Source of the DNA: Daphnia pulex
Lineage: Eukaryota; Arthropoda; Branchiopoda; Diplostraca; Daphniidae
Direction of reading: 5' to 3'
DNA length: 64,000 nt
NCBI RefSeq assembly: GCF_021134715.1
Contig: NC_060022.1
Span: 4,035,001-4,099,000, forward strand
Of this stretch, positions 17,173 to 28,115 are shown one piece after another (position 1 is the stretch's first letter; the number at the start of each line of letters is the position of its first letter). The notes below the pieces were generated by a model. That model saw nothing but the letters and a program-made list of their open reading frames with translations. It was not told where the DNA came from and searched no databases. The position numbers and the translations under genes were made by a program.

Positions 17173-18018
17173 TCGTGGGCAAACCTAGTTTTATTGTATT
17201 ATCCAGTTTTATTCGATTTGTTTAGTCCTATTTGGTTTTATTTTATTTAGTTTTTGATCCAATACTTTTTATTGAATATTTGGTTTTCTAAGATAAATTC
17301 AATTAAAAAATCGATAATAATTTTCAACTCATTTTCGCAATCTGGCAAATGCAAAACATGGCCATCCCCTCCCCTTTGTCATTGATCATTGCAGACTACA
17401 ATTTAGCGAACGACACATGAAAGATGAAACGTCTTTTTCTTAAAAATTAAATGTTTGAGACTTGAGAGTGCGTGAAAATACTAGAAATCATCGATAAAAC
17501 CTACAAGGAAGCCAACCAACAACGGACATTCTACTATTTTGGCAGGTATGCTTGTCTTAACTTTGTAAACCTGAGTGAATTATTTTGTGGTGGTGTAAAA
17601 AGCTGACGAGGCAGACACAGACAGCTCTTTCTTTTTTCTTGTTAGAGCTTAGAGGCCAGTCGTAGATTGAATCAGAAAAATATTATGTAGGCATAATTTC
17701 AGTCACCTCGTAGTTTTCTTGTCCAACATCATCCATGTGAACAAGTCACTTGGTGGTTGTCGTTGGTGAAGCAACTGAAACACTCAGAAGAACTACATAC
17801 AGATTTTTTCAAAACTTTGGAGAACTAGAAATTTTTTAGTTTTTTAATTATTAAAAAAAACTAGATTAAACTGAATAATCAACTAAATATTATCTAGTTA
17901 AGCATCTTGTTTAAGGCATCTTGTTCGAATGTACTATGTAGGCACGAGTTTCGAAAAACCAGATTATTTAATTTCGTTAAATTTCGTTTTATTTTAAACT
18001 ACTAAATTTGCAACGTTA
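17173..18018. mobile_element. Diverged second copy of the hAT-like MITE
   Basis: Blocks shared with 10,316-11,082 in the same order include GCAATCTGGCAAATGCAAAA, TTCTACTATTTTGGCAGGTA, ATGCTTGTCTTAA and CATCATCCATGTGAACAAGT. The right end AAATTTGCAACGTTA is recognisable. The left end (about TCGTGGGCAAACCTAG) is degraded and I see no clear target duplication, so the borders are approximate. This looks like an older insertion of the same family between Ack and the SID-1-like gene. Confidence 0.7.
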
Positions 18019-18283
18019 ATGAACACTCATCCGTTACGCGTAAAGCTTATCGGCAAATTAATACAAATGTGGCAGAACAAGGTGAATGGCACTCACCAAC
18101 TTCTGCCTATGCAAGCGATTAATAAAGAGCCCTCGCAGCATGGGCTTGAGCACGGTAAAGCCAAAGAATCTGAGGTTAACGCAAAGCCACTATTCGCTGG
18201 ACTTGACCAGACTTTGGTTACTTGTTAAAAGAAAAATTGCACAAAAAACAAAACAAAAAACAAAAACAAATTGACAAATTGCC

Positions 18284-21200
18284 TTAGAAGACTGGAATCT
18301 CATCACGTGGTGTGTAAGCGAGGTCATCGTCCAAAGTAAGAAGAGTCTGAAAACCAAACCAAACCCAAACATCGTTTTCAAACATCATACGAAATATCTT
18401 TATTTTAAATTAAATTTTTTACCATTAAGAAAAAAAAAAGACTGCCAGCCGAAAGGAAATGCCAAATGTCATGATTGTCGTAGAAACTGAGTACCTGACA
18501 CTCTCGATTGAAAATTCGGGATTCGGCAGCTGTTTTCTGTTTCAAATCAAAACAATTAATCGGTTATTTTTTGTGTATAGGAAAAGAAACTTCTCTTAAA
18601 CGCTTACACTCCAAGTGGCGGCGTTGTTGATGAAAAAGTACATCGCGGGAATCCCAAAAAGAAATGCACAGACCATGTGAAATATCGCGTGACACAAGAT
18701 CTTCTCGCCATGCCACACTTTCATGAAGATGTAGAAAGTGAAATACAAAAACAGATTAGTGACGAGGATTCCCAACATGTAGGAAGCGAAATCTGGAGGC
18801 CGGTACACCAATCCATACATCGCCCAACCAATATTGGTAAGCATTCCTATGACCTGTAATTAATACCAAATATGTAAATAGTTGCTATACGGGGTTTAAA
18901 TGTTGACCAAGATGTTAGCCTTACCAATAGGATCATTCGATCGACGTACATTGGTCGGCAGCACTGTTTTAGCGCCGTAAAATAGTGATTAATTGACTTA
19001 ACGAGAATAAGTATTCAAGTAAAATACTTTACGTTTGATAGTCCAGCTTTGAAATCGTTCCGAAACACACAATAAATTCGTTTGAAAGCTCCAAAGTCTG
19101 CAGTAGAGAAATTTGTTTCAAAAAGTAAAACTTTTGGTATCTAAACAAATGAACATACTCATTTTCCATGTGCCCATATAGTACACTCGAGTAGATATAG
19201 CTAGACATGCGAAGAGATGAATGAAAAAGACGAAGATTTGAAAAACCAACATGTCCTCAATAAATAGTGAGAAGACGCATAGTACAGCGACGGCAGCTAG
19301 AACCTTAAATGCTTCCTGGGCTTCGGCATTGATGTCTGGATGGCGACTTTGGTAGATCTTTAACGTACAAAGTATGCAAATAACGTACATAAAAGTTGTG
19401 TCTACAAAAAAACAATAAGGATTAATTCCGGGTGATTTGTTTTGCTCATGAAATTGCGAAGGCATTACCGAACTGAAAGTTGGCGCGTGTAGGGCATATG
19501 TGGTAACAGGCACTTAGTAACCCTTCGACCTTTTGAAAAGGAAGTTAATAATTACTAGTTAGGGTACAGATGAAATAAACCCAGGTATGTACCAATAATG
19601 CCGTTCCCATAGCGTAAAACAGGCCGTAATGTTGAGGAATTCCGTAATGCTTTAAAATAATAGAGACGATATGATATTGGCGTTCATGAAACGATAAAGC
19701 CAAATAGGATTCAATTACCTCTTCCAGCCGATCACGATTTTCTTTTGAGAGTTTTCGCCTAAGAAATTTTCTGTGCGCGGTACTGATATGGAAAAGGATG
19801 CCCAGTAATATGTAACCGAGATTTGAGTAGATGTGGTTGAAATCCGTAAAATTCCACCTGGGATGGGCGCAGAGAAAATTGAAGTAGCACAGATCCTGGT
19901 CACCCGTGTCGTTCATCATCTGTATAGTATAATTGAATAAATGTATTTTTAAGTAAAAGTTAAAATAATTGCTATACATACGTTTTGGTAAATGGTGACA
20001 AGCTGTATCACAGGTAGAGCATAAAATAGAGAGACCTTCAGAAAATGTAAAACAATGTCATCAATTAAATATTCACATACAATTATAATTAGAAAACTTG
20101 CAATCCATAAATGCCGCTTGTAAAGCCACGAATTTTTTACATGGGACCCTGACCCTTTGTGGGAAAGATCGGCCACGACAAGATATTTTTTGGTCCTAAT
20201 AACATTTAAATCACTAGATGCGTCAGACATTTGATCAACACCGATTAAGTCCGGAGAGGAACATGAGAGTGAATTAAGAAGTTCTGATTCCACATCCGTC
20301 GAGTCAAGAGTTGGACTAATGGCAGCTTTGGAATGTAAAGTAAATTATAGAAATTAAATTATAAAATTGATTTTGATTTATTTTCTAAATTACAAGCGGC
20401 TGTGGGACTATGACTTGAAGCTGTGTTCTCTACTTCAACTAAACTCGGCTCCAGTAGTTCAGTGGGTATGGTACTATAGAAAAAAAGGACAACAAAAGAG
20501 ACGAAAAAGCATTAGCATATTGACGTGCAATTATTAAGGAAATTACTTACTTTCCACAATTAAAACAAAATGATACGAAAACTCCAATATAGAAAATAGC
20601 AAATATTCCCAAAACTCCGAAAACAGCGTATCTGTAATTATCGTAACTAACCTAAATTCGATCAGTGGATAAAACAGAAATTCGTCGTGAAACAACAATA
20701 CGCAATTATTGTACATTCCTTAGTACCATCTCGTGAATCGCAAAATGAACCGTTTTCTTTCTCATAGGCGATGAAGCTGTGCGCTTGCCTGTACATTCAT
20801 AATCGTCAGCCTTGACGACGAAAACAACGAAGAATCCATCGGGGAATCGTTCTCGCTGAACAGAATACAAACACCGAGGTATAATATATCCTTTTTCTTA
20901 CACCATAATTAACTTTATTTGATATCACTTACGCTTATCGCCATTCCAGTTTTGTTCATAAGTGTTTGCCGAATTCCACCATACCGTAATTCCTGATCCG
21001 TATCAAACACTGCAGGGTACTATTGAAAAGTAAATGTTTCGATAGTTTAATCACGGAAGCGGAAGTGGGTCAAGAGTTTGCTAGTAGGCCTACCGATAGG
21101 TTTTGAACGGAAACCAACATGCAGTAGTCATCATCCGATTTAACTGTAAGTAGTACATGCGTAACATTTACCGGAAACAAAAATTGATAATACTTAGGCT

Positions 21201-22103
21201 CAGAAGCCGCTAACGTGACCGTACCGTTTCCGTCTAATCTAAAAAGTTGAAACATATTTTTAGTAACGGAAATTAATATTATGAAGATAAGACGTGAACT
21301 TACTTGACCACAAAATCTTGAACAGGAGTAACAGAAGCCACAACGCTTAAATTTTGGGGATTTGATGTTGACACACCAAGAACAAATTCGTGCTTGACCG
21401 TAACGTTATTGCGTTCAGTGCAAAGCTGGCGGCTTGCACTGCTGTATTCTTGACTAACGTAAGAAATTATGATTAGTTTTGATAAGGTCAAATAAGGCCA
21501 ATCAAGAAAAATGGTACAATTTACAATGATCCACTTGACGTTTCTAACAGAAGCGGTAGTTGCCACGAAACAATTGCTTTTTGTTGCTTAACAACTACAT
21601 GAACAGGATTGTCTCTATTAACAGGTTTGCTAGTGACCTGGATAGATATAGCTTGATTCGAGGCAAGCTAATATATCAGACGATATGAGGACTGTTAGTA
21701 CAATTTTCTTTATGGTAGATTTAATTTATATATTTACGTCTTGTTCGTATGAATACTTGAACCTATATTCCAATGTTGAGTTGACATTAAAACTGTAGTT
21801 TTGATACAGTTCCGCATCTTCGTCGACATTCACCTTTTGCTGATTGTTGATAACTGAAGTGTCATATCTAAAGTCTCTTCTGACAACTGAATGACTATTT
21901 TCTATTTAAAAAGAAAAGGACGTTATTGACAAATTTAAATCAAACCGAGTAAAAGTAACCAAACGTTTGAAAATATCTCTCTCCTTGGCGGGACTCTCGA
22001 TGTACAGTGCAGTAAAATACGTTCCCATTAAAGCAGTAACGATAGCTGGTATCAAAAGGAACTTTAATTTGATGGCGGCGGTAGCGGTAGCCATATCATT
22101 CAA
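18284..22103 (-). CDS. SID-1/SIDT-family transmembrane protein, 19 exons
   Basis: CDS complement(join(18284..18346, 18423..18536, 18608..18853, 18925..18963, 19033..19097, 19159..19401, 19469..19529, 19593..19649, 19719..19919, 19982..20325, 20394..20473, 20551..20651, 20727..20855, 20933..21019, 21094..21238, 21304..21453, 21525..21667, 21738..21901, 21965..22103)), 856 aa, all phases consistent. It has an N-terminal hydrophobic segment (signal or anchor), then a beta-rich extracellular part ending near residue 400. The multi-pass domain follows, with family signatures [76 protein letters not shown] and the C-terminal [13 protein letters not shown]. The family is implicated in dsRNA or cholesterol transport. 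The first donor (AAAC|GTTTGG) is weak; MNDM could also start at the second ATG (22,094). Confidence 0.93.
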
Positions 22104-22869
22104 ACCATCGAAGAGTGACTAGTTAAAACGCCTACCGCAAACCCCTTTTTCACGTCTCGTGTAGAATGGTGCAACTTTTTTCCCGTTTGCGTATAAAATC
22201 TACATAGAAATTTTAAAAGCCACCTATTTGTCTTGCGGCATACTACGTTCGCATTTTCAACCCAAGTGTGGCGGGCTTTAATTCTGTAAATTTCGCTTCG
22301 CATAGCTGCTGACAGGATTTCAGTGAAATAATTTGAAATTATTGTTTCGTCGATAGCCATGAACGACAAGGAATAATGATTCAGCAAAGCTCACGCAGTA
22401 GGGGAATCGAAAGTGTAGTATAATATAACACGTTTGAATATATTCTGATCCAGCGGAATCTTCTGGCATCTGTCAGTGCCGGAAAACGAATCACAGTGCG
22501 GTAATAACAGCGACGGCGTGTAACATAATATAACATATGCAGCATACTTTCAGATCTTTAGTACCGGGGTACAATAACTGATACTATCAACATTTTTTTT
22601 ACTTATGTATCCACTTAAAATTAAAATATTTTTCAAATCATTTTATTAGGCGGGGACGAGATTCATAAATTGGCCGCGCTGCTTCCCCATATCCGGTTCT
22701 CACAGTTTGGCACATCTGCATTCTGCAAAACTCGGCCAGTATCAGTAAACCTCAAAGGCTCAAACACAATATGGCGTTTAATTAAAGTATGATTTATATT
22801 AAGTCCTGCAAGTCACCGCTTTAATTTTTTATGATTTTCTATTTAATTTCAGGTGATGTGACGGACAAC
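22104..22869. other. Upstream region shared by the SID-1-like gene and a possible + gene
   Basis: This interval separates two divergent transcription directions. It probably contains both promoters. No TATA box is convincing. A GTATGATT donor near 22,788 and a TTTAATTTCAG acceptor just before 22,853 suggest a 5' UTR intron of the + strand candidate. Confidence 0.35.
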
Positions 22870-23178
22870 ATGAGATTCTCCTCGTCATTGTTGAAGTTCT
22901 GTGTTGTGTCAACTCTTCACATAGTTGCATTTGATCATCCCGACGAGGAGCCTAATTTGATCATTTCTGATCTAGCGTACACAGATTTTCCCTTAAATCA
23001 AATAGTGAGTCTCAACAGATAAACCCAGTTTTAATTATTTTTTTATTTCGTTATGCAATCTCGTAATTTTTTTTAGGATGGCATATATGTAGTTCAACCA
23101 GATATTTTTTTCTTTTTTAGTAAGGTTTTTCTGCAGACGATGCCGTGTAGTGGCGTGGGTATCGCTGATGCTGGGTGA
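22870..23178 (+). CDS. Possible small secreted protein, unrecognised
   Basis: Candidate CDS join(22870..23004, 23077..23178), 78 aa. The ATG sits in a good context (GACAACATGAG), 18 bases after a strong acceptor. The N-terminus MRFSSSLLKFCVVSTLHIVA looks like a signal peptide, followed by an acidic stretch (DHPDEEPN). Donor ATA|GTGAGT and acceptor TTTTTTTAG keep phase 0. The second exon contains FFFF encoded by a T-rich tract that could itself be an acceptor (TTTTTCTTTTTTAG at about 23,107-23,120), so the 3' structure is uncertain. I recognise no family; it could be a non-coding transcript. Confidence 0.25.
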
Positions 23179-24425
23179 CGTCAAGATGAACGCTTAGCAG
23201 CCTGGTGAGATTGAGAATTTTACGGGGTGGCAAAGTTTGTTGGTTTTAAGAAGTATTGTTGAGCCTGCTTGTTGTTCGAGTTGTGGGGTTTGTTACTTAG
23301 GTAGGATTTTTTTCCCCCATGAATAAGTTTACGAGTTATTTTGTGATATTCCGATTTGTGTAGTGTAGTTTCCCCGTTCAGCTTAGGCATCACACTTTCG
23401 TTTTTCTTCTATAATTTTGATCCTCTCCTTTCGCTCCTACACCTTAACTTTAGTGAATTGGGGCTCTGCAAATTTTAAGAGTTTAATAAGTGTTGTTTTA
23501 ATTTTGTCGGTGCAACTCTTCTTAACTACAAAGTGAAGAGGTACTACATTACATTGGGCGTTTAAATCGACCAACCAAAACCAATATATCATCACGGGTA
23601 AAACGTAGAGAAAGGGCTGCATCTTTTGCTTTAATTTGTTTGAAAATAACAAATTAGAATCGCGTCGTTAACTTAGGGTGAGGAGAGGAATATTGGTCCT
23701 TCCTTGGAAGAAAAAACCTGAAAAAAAAATTTTCGCTTGAGTTATCGGTATCATCTGTGTGCTGCAGCTTTTTTGTGTGTGTGCTATTATTCATTAGCTC
23801 TTATAACAGTGTGCGATATTGCGTTGTAGTAAATCCGCCAGGAAACCTTCAGTTTACTGTGGTACAGTTTAATGTGTTTACACCTTGCCTTTGCTTTCAT
23901 AGATTTATTAGTGAAAAAGATGTTGCAGATATTTGGCTATTTGAGAAATGTCTAGTTGATTGTCTGCCCATTTTTTTTAGGGGGGGAAATGCGGCTAAAC
24001 TGGTTGTAGCCTTTTTTCTCTTTGTTATTTCACTTCATAGGTACATTTTGTAGAAAGAAATGCTTTCTTATTTCGACTTCAAATTTTTGCTGTTGCCTAG
24101 CGGATCCCGAAACACTCATTCGCTGGTAACCTGCTGTAACAGATGCTGAGTGAAGTGAATATCTTGCATTTCCAACTGGATCTTTCACATAGCTTTGAAA
24201 CTGCAAAGTTTAGACTGGCCAAGAGGGAGGATTGTTTTTGTTGGAATGTACTTTTAAGATAAATCAAGTAGGTTAGTATATTGCTTACGTTTTAGTCTGC
24301 GTATGTGTGCTAAAGAGTCGTACACTCGTACGTTATTTTAGAATGTTTAAAATTAGATTTAGGTATATTTTCAACATGTTCCAACTGATGACGTGTTTAT
24401 TAATTATTTTTCAATTACCATTGTA
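23179..24425. other. Intergenic or 3' UTR region, nothing supported
   Basis: Mostly T-rich and G/T-rich DNA without a protein-like frame. It could be 3' UTR or non-coding RNA downstream of the small candidate gene. Confidence 0.35.
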
Positions 24426-24429
24426 GAGT

Positions 24430-24640
24430 TCAACCTGCACCCGGGCCGGGATTCCGCCTTTTCGGTGTAGTAATTGGACGGCACGGTGTAGTAACACGTC
24501 GTCACCTATGTTGTTGTGTTGTAAGACAGCAGCGTTGCGGCTTGGTATCCGCCATACCCAGGGGACATCGGTACACCAGTGGTCGACTCAGCCAGCAACG
24601 ATAAAGCATTCAACAGCATCACGAAGCCAGTTAACTAGAC
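24430..24640 (-). pseudogene. Degenerate Tyr/Thr-rich secreted-protein gene, copy A (exon 2 remnant)
   Basis: Read leftwards, the exon begins after CTAG and encodes a hydrophobic leader (LLNALSLLAESTTGV), then MSPGYGGYQAATLLSYNTTT followed by TAG. Beyond the stop the same style continues (CYYTVPSNYYTEK). Compared with copy D, two bases are missing near the exon start, shifting the frame relative to the ATGG first exon. A first exon is not visible. It belongs to the same family as copies B, C and D. Confidence 0.55.
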
Positions 24641-24759
24641 AATGAAAATATCAACATCAATGTTCAATTATAAAGTGACACAAAAACAAGTAGGAAAATT
24701 TGAATTGTCACAAAACACTAGTTAAACTAAACAATATAAGAATATGTCTACAACAAAAC

Positions 24760-25255
24760 AACCAATATCAAAATGAACACCAAATAGTTTTGTCTTAAAT
24801 CTCACTTTATAAACAGCAATTGACATTGGAGAAATGAGAATGATTAAAAAACGACTTGGCATGTAAAAACTCAATGCGCATGTGCTAGTCAAGGGTTAAC
24901 AACACTTCATGGATTATACTATTTAAAAGAATTCTTGCAGAAGATAAATTTCAGTTTCGCTGCCCATTAACCACGCACATTCCAACACAAAACCCCACAT
25001 GTTTGAATGCCTTGTTATGTATAGAACTTCCCCTTAAAATAAGTCCAAAGCAATTTTTTCCTAAGCCAAAATATTGTCTCTACCCTCTCACATAAAATGT
25101 TTCAAATATTTCAGACTAGTGTGTAGACACGAGATTTAAAGCAACACCCGTTGAGCCCATATCTGTTTCCATTACTGGCTTCACCCCATGCCAACTAAAA
25201 CAAAATGCTGGAGGTCTAATACCGAAAGAGAATTAAAGAAACACACTTACTGCTT
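24760..25255. repeat. Tandem-cluster spacer repeat, unit R1
   Basis: Shares long near-identical blocks with 26,315-26,705 and 27,560-28,115, including AACCAATATCAAAA, AATTCTTGCAGAAGATAA, CCTAAGCCAAAATATTGTCTC and AAAGCAACACCCGTTG (the last only with the third unit). It is the intergenic part of a duplicated gene unit, not a transposon as far as I can see. Confidence 0.75.
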
Positions 25256-25620
25256 GCAGCAACTGAAGGATAACTATAATTCAGGACGTCGGTGTAGTAG
25301 GTCGGGGCATCATAAGTTGTGGTGTAATTCACTGGAGCCTTGATGGTGTAATAACCGGCTGAAGCGTATGCTGTTGTTGTGTAGTAGGGCGTCGGCATGT
25401 TTGGTATCCGTACCCAAAAGAAATTGGTACACTAGTGGTCGACCCAGCCATCAACGATACAAAATCCGACAGCAGAACGACATTAAAGTTGAATAAACAA
25501 TTACAAATATTAATATTAATATTCAATAACCGGCATATTAATAAAAAGAACAAAGAAGGATTGATAAATTACCAATAACTGCGAACTGGTTAAACGATGA
25601 ACAATCCAGTTGGTGATGGG
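25216..25620 (-). pseudogene. Degenerate Tyr/Thr-rich secreted-protein gene, copy B
   Basis: The first-exon-like segment is about 25,570-25,620 (ATTATTG where copy D has ATCATGG, so the ATG is lost). The second exon is about 25,220-25,490 and encodes VVLLSDFVSLMAGSTTSVPI and FGYGYQ. A frameshift then leads to PYYTTTAYASAGYYTIKAP and NYTTTYDAPTYYTDVLNY. Repeated YYT/TTY motifs suggest a structural cuticle-type or extracellular protein, but I cannot name the family. The acceptor AG seen in copies A and D is missing here. Confidence 0.6.
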
Positions 25621-25629
25621 GTTGGTGAA

Positions 25630-25925
25630 GGAAACATAGGGACACCAGTGGTCGACCCAGCCATCAACGATACAACACCCAACAGCAGCACGACGCCATA
25701 GTTAAATAGACAAATTAAATATTTAAACATTGATATTAAATAGCAAATGACATATTAACCCATAGTCAATAGTAGACTTAGTAATACAAAACTATGTAGA
25801 GAAACGGAATGTTTACCAAATGTTGCGAGCTGGTAATGTGATGAAGAAGCTAGTTGGTACAGGCAGTCCACAGCAGTTGTTGCCGTGTCGGTGATGCTCA
25901 CCCAACTGATGTCTGTATCCTTTTC
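25630..25925 (-). pseudogene. Degenerate Tyr/Thr-rich gene, copy C, fused to copy B
   Basis: The leader exon remnant (about 25,640-25,706) encodes YGVVLLLGVVSLMAGSTTGV. It is cut off after PMFPSPTPSPTG, where the sequence runs directly into the first-exon region of copy B. The first exon (about 25,810-25,900) resembles copy D but has ATTTG instead of ATGG, and the acceptor CTAG is CTAT. The fusion looks like a deletion or unequal crossover between neighbouring units. Confidence 0.55.
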
Positions 25926-25930
25926 TCTCT

Positions 25931-25940
25931 CCTTTTATAC
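25931..25940 (-). promoter_or_regulatory. TATA box of copy C
   Basis: GTATAAAAGG followed by AGAGAGAAAAGG on the minus strand, about 30 bases before the transcribed first exon. The same motif and spacing occur before copy D, so promoter sequence has outlasted the coding sequence. Confidence 0.65.
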
Positions 25941-26049
25941 AAATTTTTTTCTCACCCTCACCTCCTAAGCCTAGCGGGTTTAGTACTTGCTTGATAATGT
26001 TTTACGTCACTTTCTCACCCAACCTCTACATCACACGACACGCTTTACG

Positions 26050-26705
26050 TAATGATTTCCGTGACCTTCGAAGCAAACTGGCCTATCCTTCTGCAGGTTG
26101 ACGTCGCTGATGGGGATGGGTCTATAACAAACATAAACAAAATGAATACCAAATGGTTATGTTACAAAACAATGTCTCATTCTCACCCAACCTCTACAGC
26201 ACTGCATGACACGTTTAACTTAAAAATCAATGTGACCTTCGAGCGCGAAGAAAGGACATGCAAACTGGTCTTTCCTTCTACTGGTTGATGTTGCTGGGGA
26301 TTGGAATGGGTCTGCAACAGGTCAACAACCAATATCAAAAGAAATATCATGATTATAGCTTTAAACTCGCTTTGTAAATAGCATTTGACATTGGAGAAAT
26401 AACTAAGATGAAAATGATGTAAAAATGACTTAACATGTTAAAACTAAAAAGGCCTTCCATACGGTCAGATGCTATTTAGAGTCAACATCGCTTCACTGAT
26501 TTTTCTATTCAAATGAATTCTTGGAGAAGATAAGCTTCAGTTTGGCAGCCCATGAACCGCACAAATTTAACTATACCAAAAAATTCCAACGCAAAACTCC
26601 ACATGACTAAATGTCTTTTTGAGTAGAACTTCACTTAAAATAATTAAAAAGAAATGTTTTTCCTAATAAGCCAAAATGTTGTCTCTACCTTCTCTACTTG
26701 ATACA
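26050..26705. repeat. Tandem-cluster repeat, unit R2 (1.25-kb period)
   Basis: Matches 27,290-27,965 in order with an offset of about 1,240-1,260 bases. Shared blocks include GTGACCTTCGA, CTGCAGGTTGACGTC, TGATGGGGATGGGTCTA, CACCCAACCTCTACAGCACT, AAAAATCAATGTGACCTTCG and GGCCTTCCATACGGTCAGAT. It is a recent tandem duplication of a gene unit with its upstream DNA. Confidence 0.8.
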
Positions 26706-27049
26706 CTTACACACAATTCAGGGCGTCGGTGTAGTAGCTCTGGACATCATAAGTTGTGGTGTTATTCCCTGGAACCTTGGTGGTGTATTAACCGGCTGTT
26801 GCGTATATTCTTGTTGTTGTGTAGTAGATCGTCGGCGTTGCGGTTCAGTATCCGCTATACCCAGAAGACATCTGTACACAAATGGTCGTCCCAGGCATCA
26901 ACGGTAAAACACCCAACAGCAGCACGACGCCACGGTAAACTAGACGATTAATTAATATTAACATTATTATTCAATAAAAAATGACACATTAACATAAAGT
27001 CAAAAATAACAAATACAAATCTTCACATAAAAACTGAACACATACCCAT
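26700..27049 (-). pseudogene. Degenerate Tyr/Thr-rich secreted-protein gene, copy D
   Basis: Best-preserved copy. Exon 1 codes only ATGG (27,046-27,049) before GTATGTG; exon 2 starts at 26,939 after CTAG. The join gives MVYRGVVLLLGVLPLMPGTT, a signal-peptide-like start, then MSSGYSGY and a TGA. Downstream the frame reads TATPTIYYTTT, a second stop (TAA), YTTKVPGNNTTTYDV and YYTDALNCV. Two in-frame stops make it a pseudogene, or a truncated 39-residue product if still expressed. TATA box and leader are intact. Confidence 0.65.
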
Positions 27050-27158
27050 GATTACTGACTGGTAATACGATGAAGAAAGCTGGTGACAGATAGCGCTCTG
27101 CAGTTGTTGCCGTATCGGAGCTGCTCACTCGACTGAATTCTTTCCGCCTGTTCTCTCT

Positions 27159-27168
27159 CCTTTTATAC
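27159..27168 (-). promoter_or_regulatory. TATA box of copy D
   Basis: GTATAAAAGG on the minus strand, 110 bases before the ATG at 27,049, followed by AGAGAGAACAGG. It is the counterpart of the motif at 25,931-25,940. Confidence 0.7.
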
Positions 27169-27289
27169 GATTTTTTCTCATCCTGATCCACCCCTATTCG
27201 CCTTGCGGATATTTTAGCTGCGGATATTGATAATGTAACACGTGTCGTCCTCACCCAACCTCTTCGCAGTTGCATGACACGTTTTACGT

Positions 27290-28115
27290 AATGATCGCCG
27301 TGACCTTCGAAAGAGAAGGACATGCAAAATGTCCTATCCATCTGCAGGTTGACGTCACTGATGGGGATGGGTCTACATCTCTACAACAAACATAATCAAA
27401 ATGAATACCAAATGGTGTAATAAAACATTCTCGTTCTCACCCAACCTCTACAGCACTGCATTGACTTAAAAATCAATGTGACCTTCGAGCGCGAAGGAAG
27501 GACATGCAAACTGGTCTTTCCTTCTGTTGGTTGATGTTGCTGGGGATTGGAATGGGTCTACAACAGGTCAACAACCAATATCAAAAGGAATACCTTAGTT
27601 ATAACTTCAAACTCACTTCATAAATAGCAATTGACGTTGGAGAAATGAGATGAAAATGGTTGAAAAAATGACTTAACATGTTAAAACTAAAAAGGCCTTC
27701 CATACGGTCAGATGCTAGTTAAGAGTCAACAACACTTCATTTGTTACTCTATTCAAGAGAATTCTTGCAGAAGATAAGCTTCAGTTTGGTATCCCATGTA
27801 CCGCACACATTTTACTACACCAACAAATTCCAACACAAAAAACCCACATGACTAAATGTTTTGTTTTGTAGAACTTCTCTTAAAATAAGTCAAAACACTT
27901 TTTCCTAAGCCAAATTATTGTCTCTACCCTCTCTACTTCAAACACTCACACACAATTAAACAAATACTCCAGACATTAAGTGTGTAGAGGAGACACAAGA
28001 GGATTAAAGCAACACCCGTTGGAACCATATCTGTTGGTACTTGGGTACTTCACCATGCAAACAAAAACAACAAAATGCTTTAGGTCTGGAACCTATAGAG
28101 AATAAAAGAAACAAG
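27290..28115. repeat. Tandem-cluster repeat, unit R3
   Basis: Third copy of the spacer unit. Its right part (about 27,960-28,115) matches 25,110-25,250, up to the edge of the second exon of copy B. Homology then stops at about 28,115, so the gene that should follow has been lost. Confidence 0.75.
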
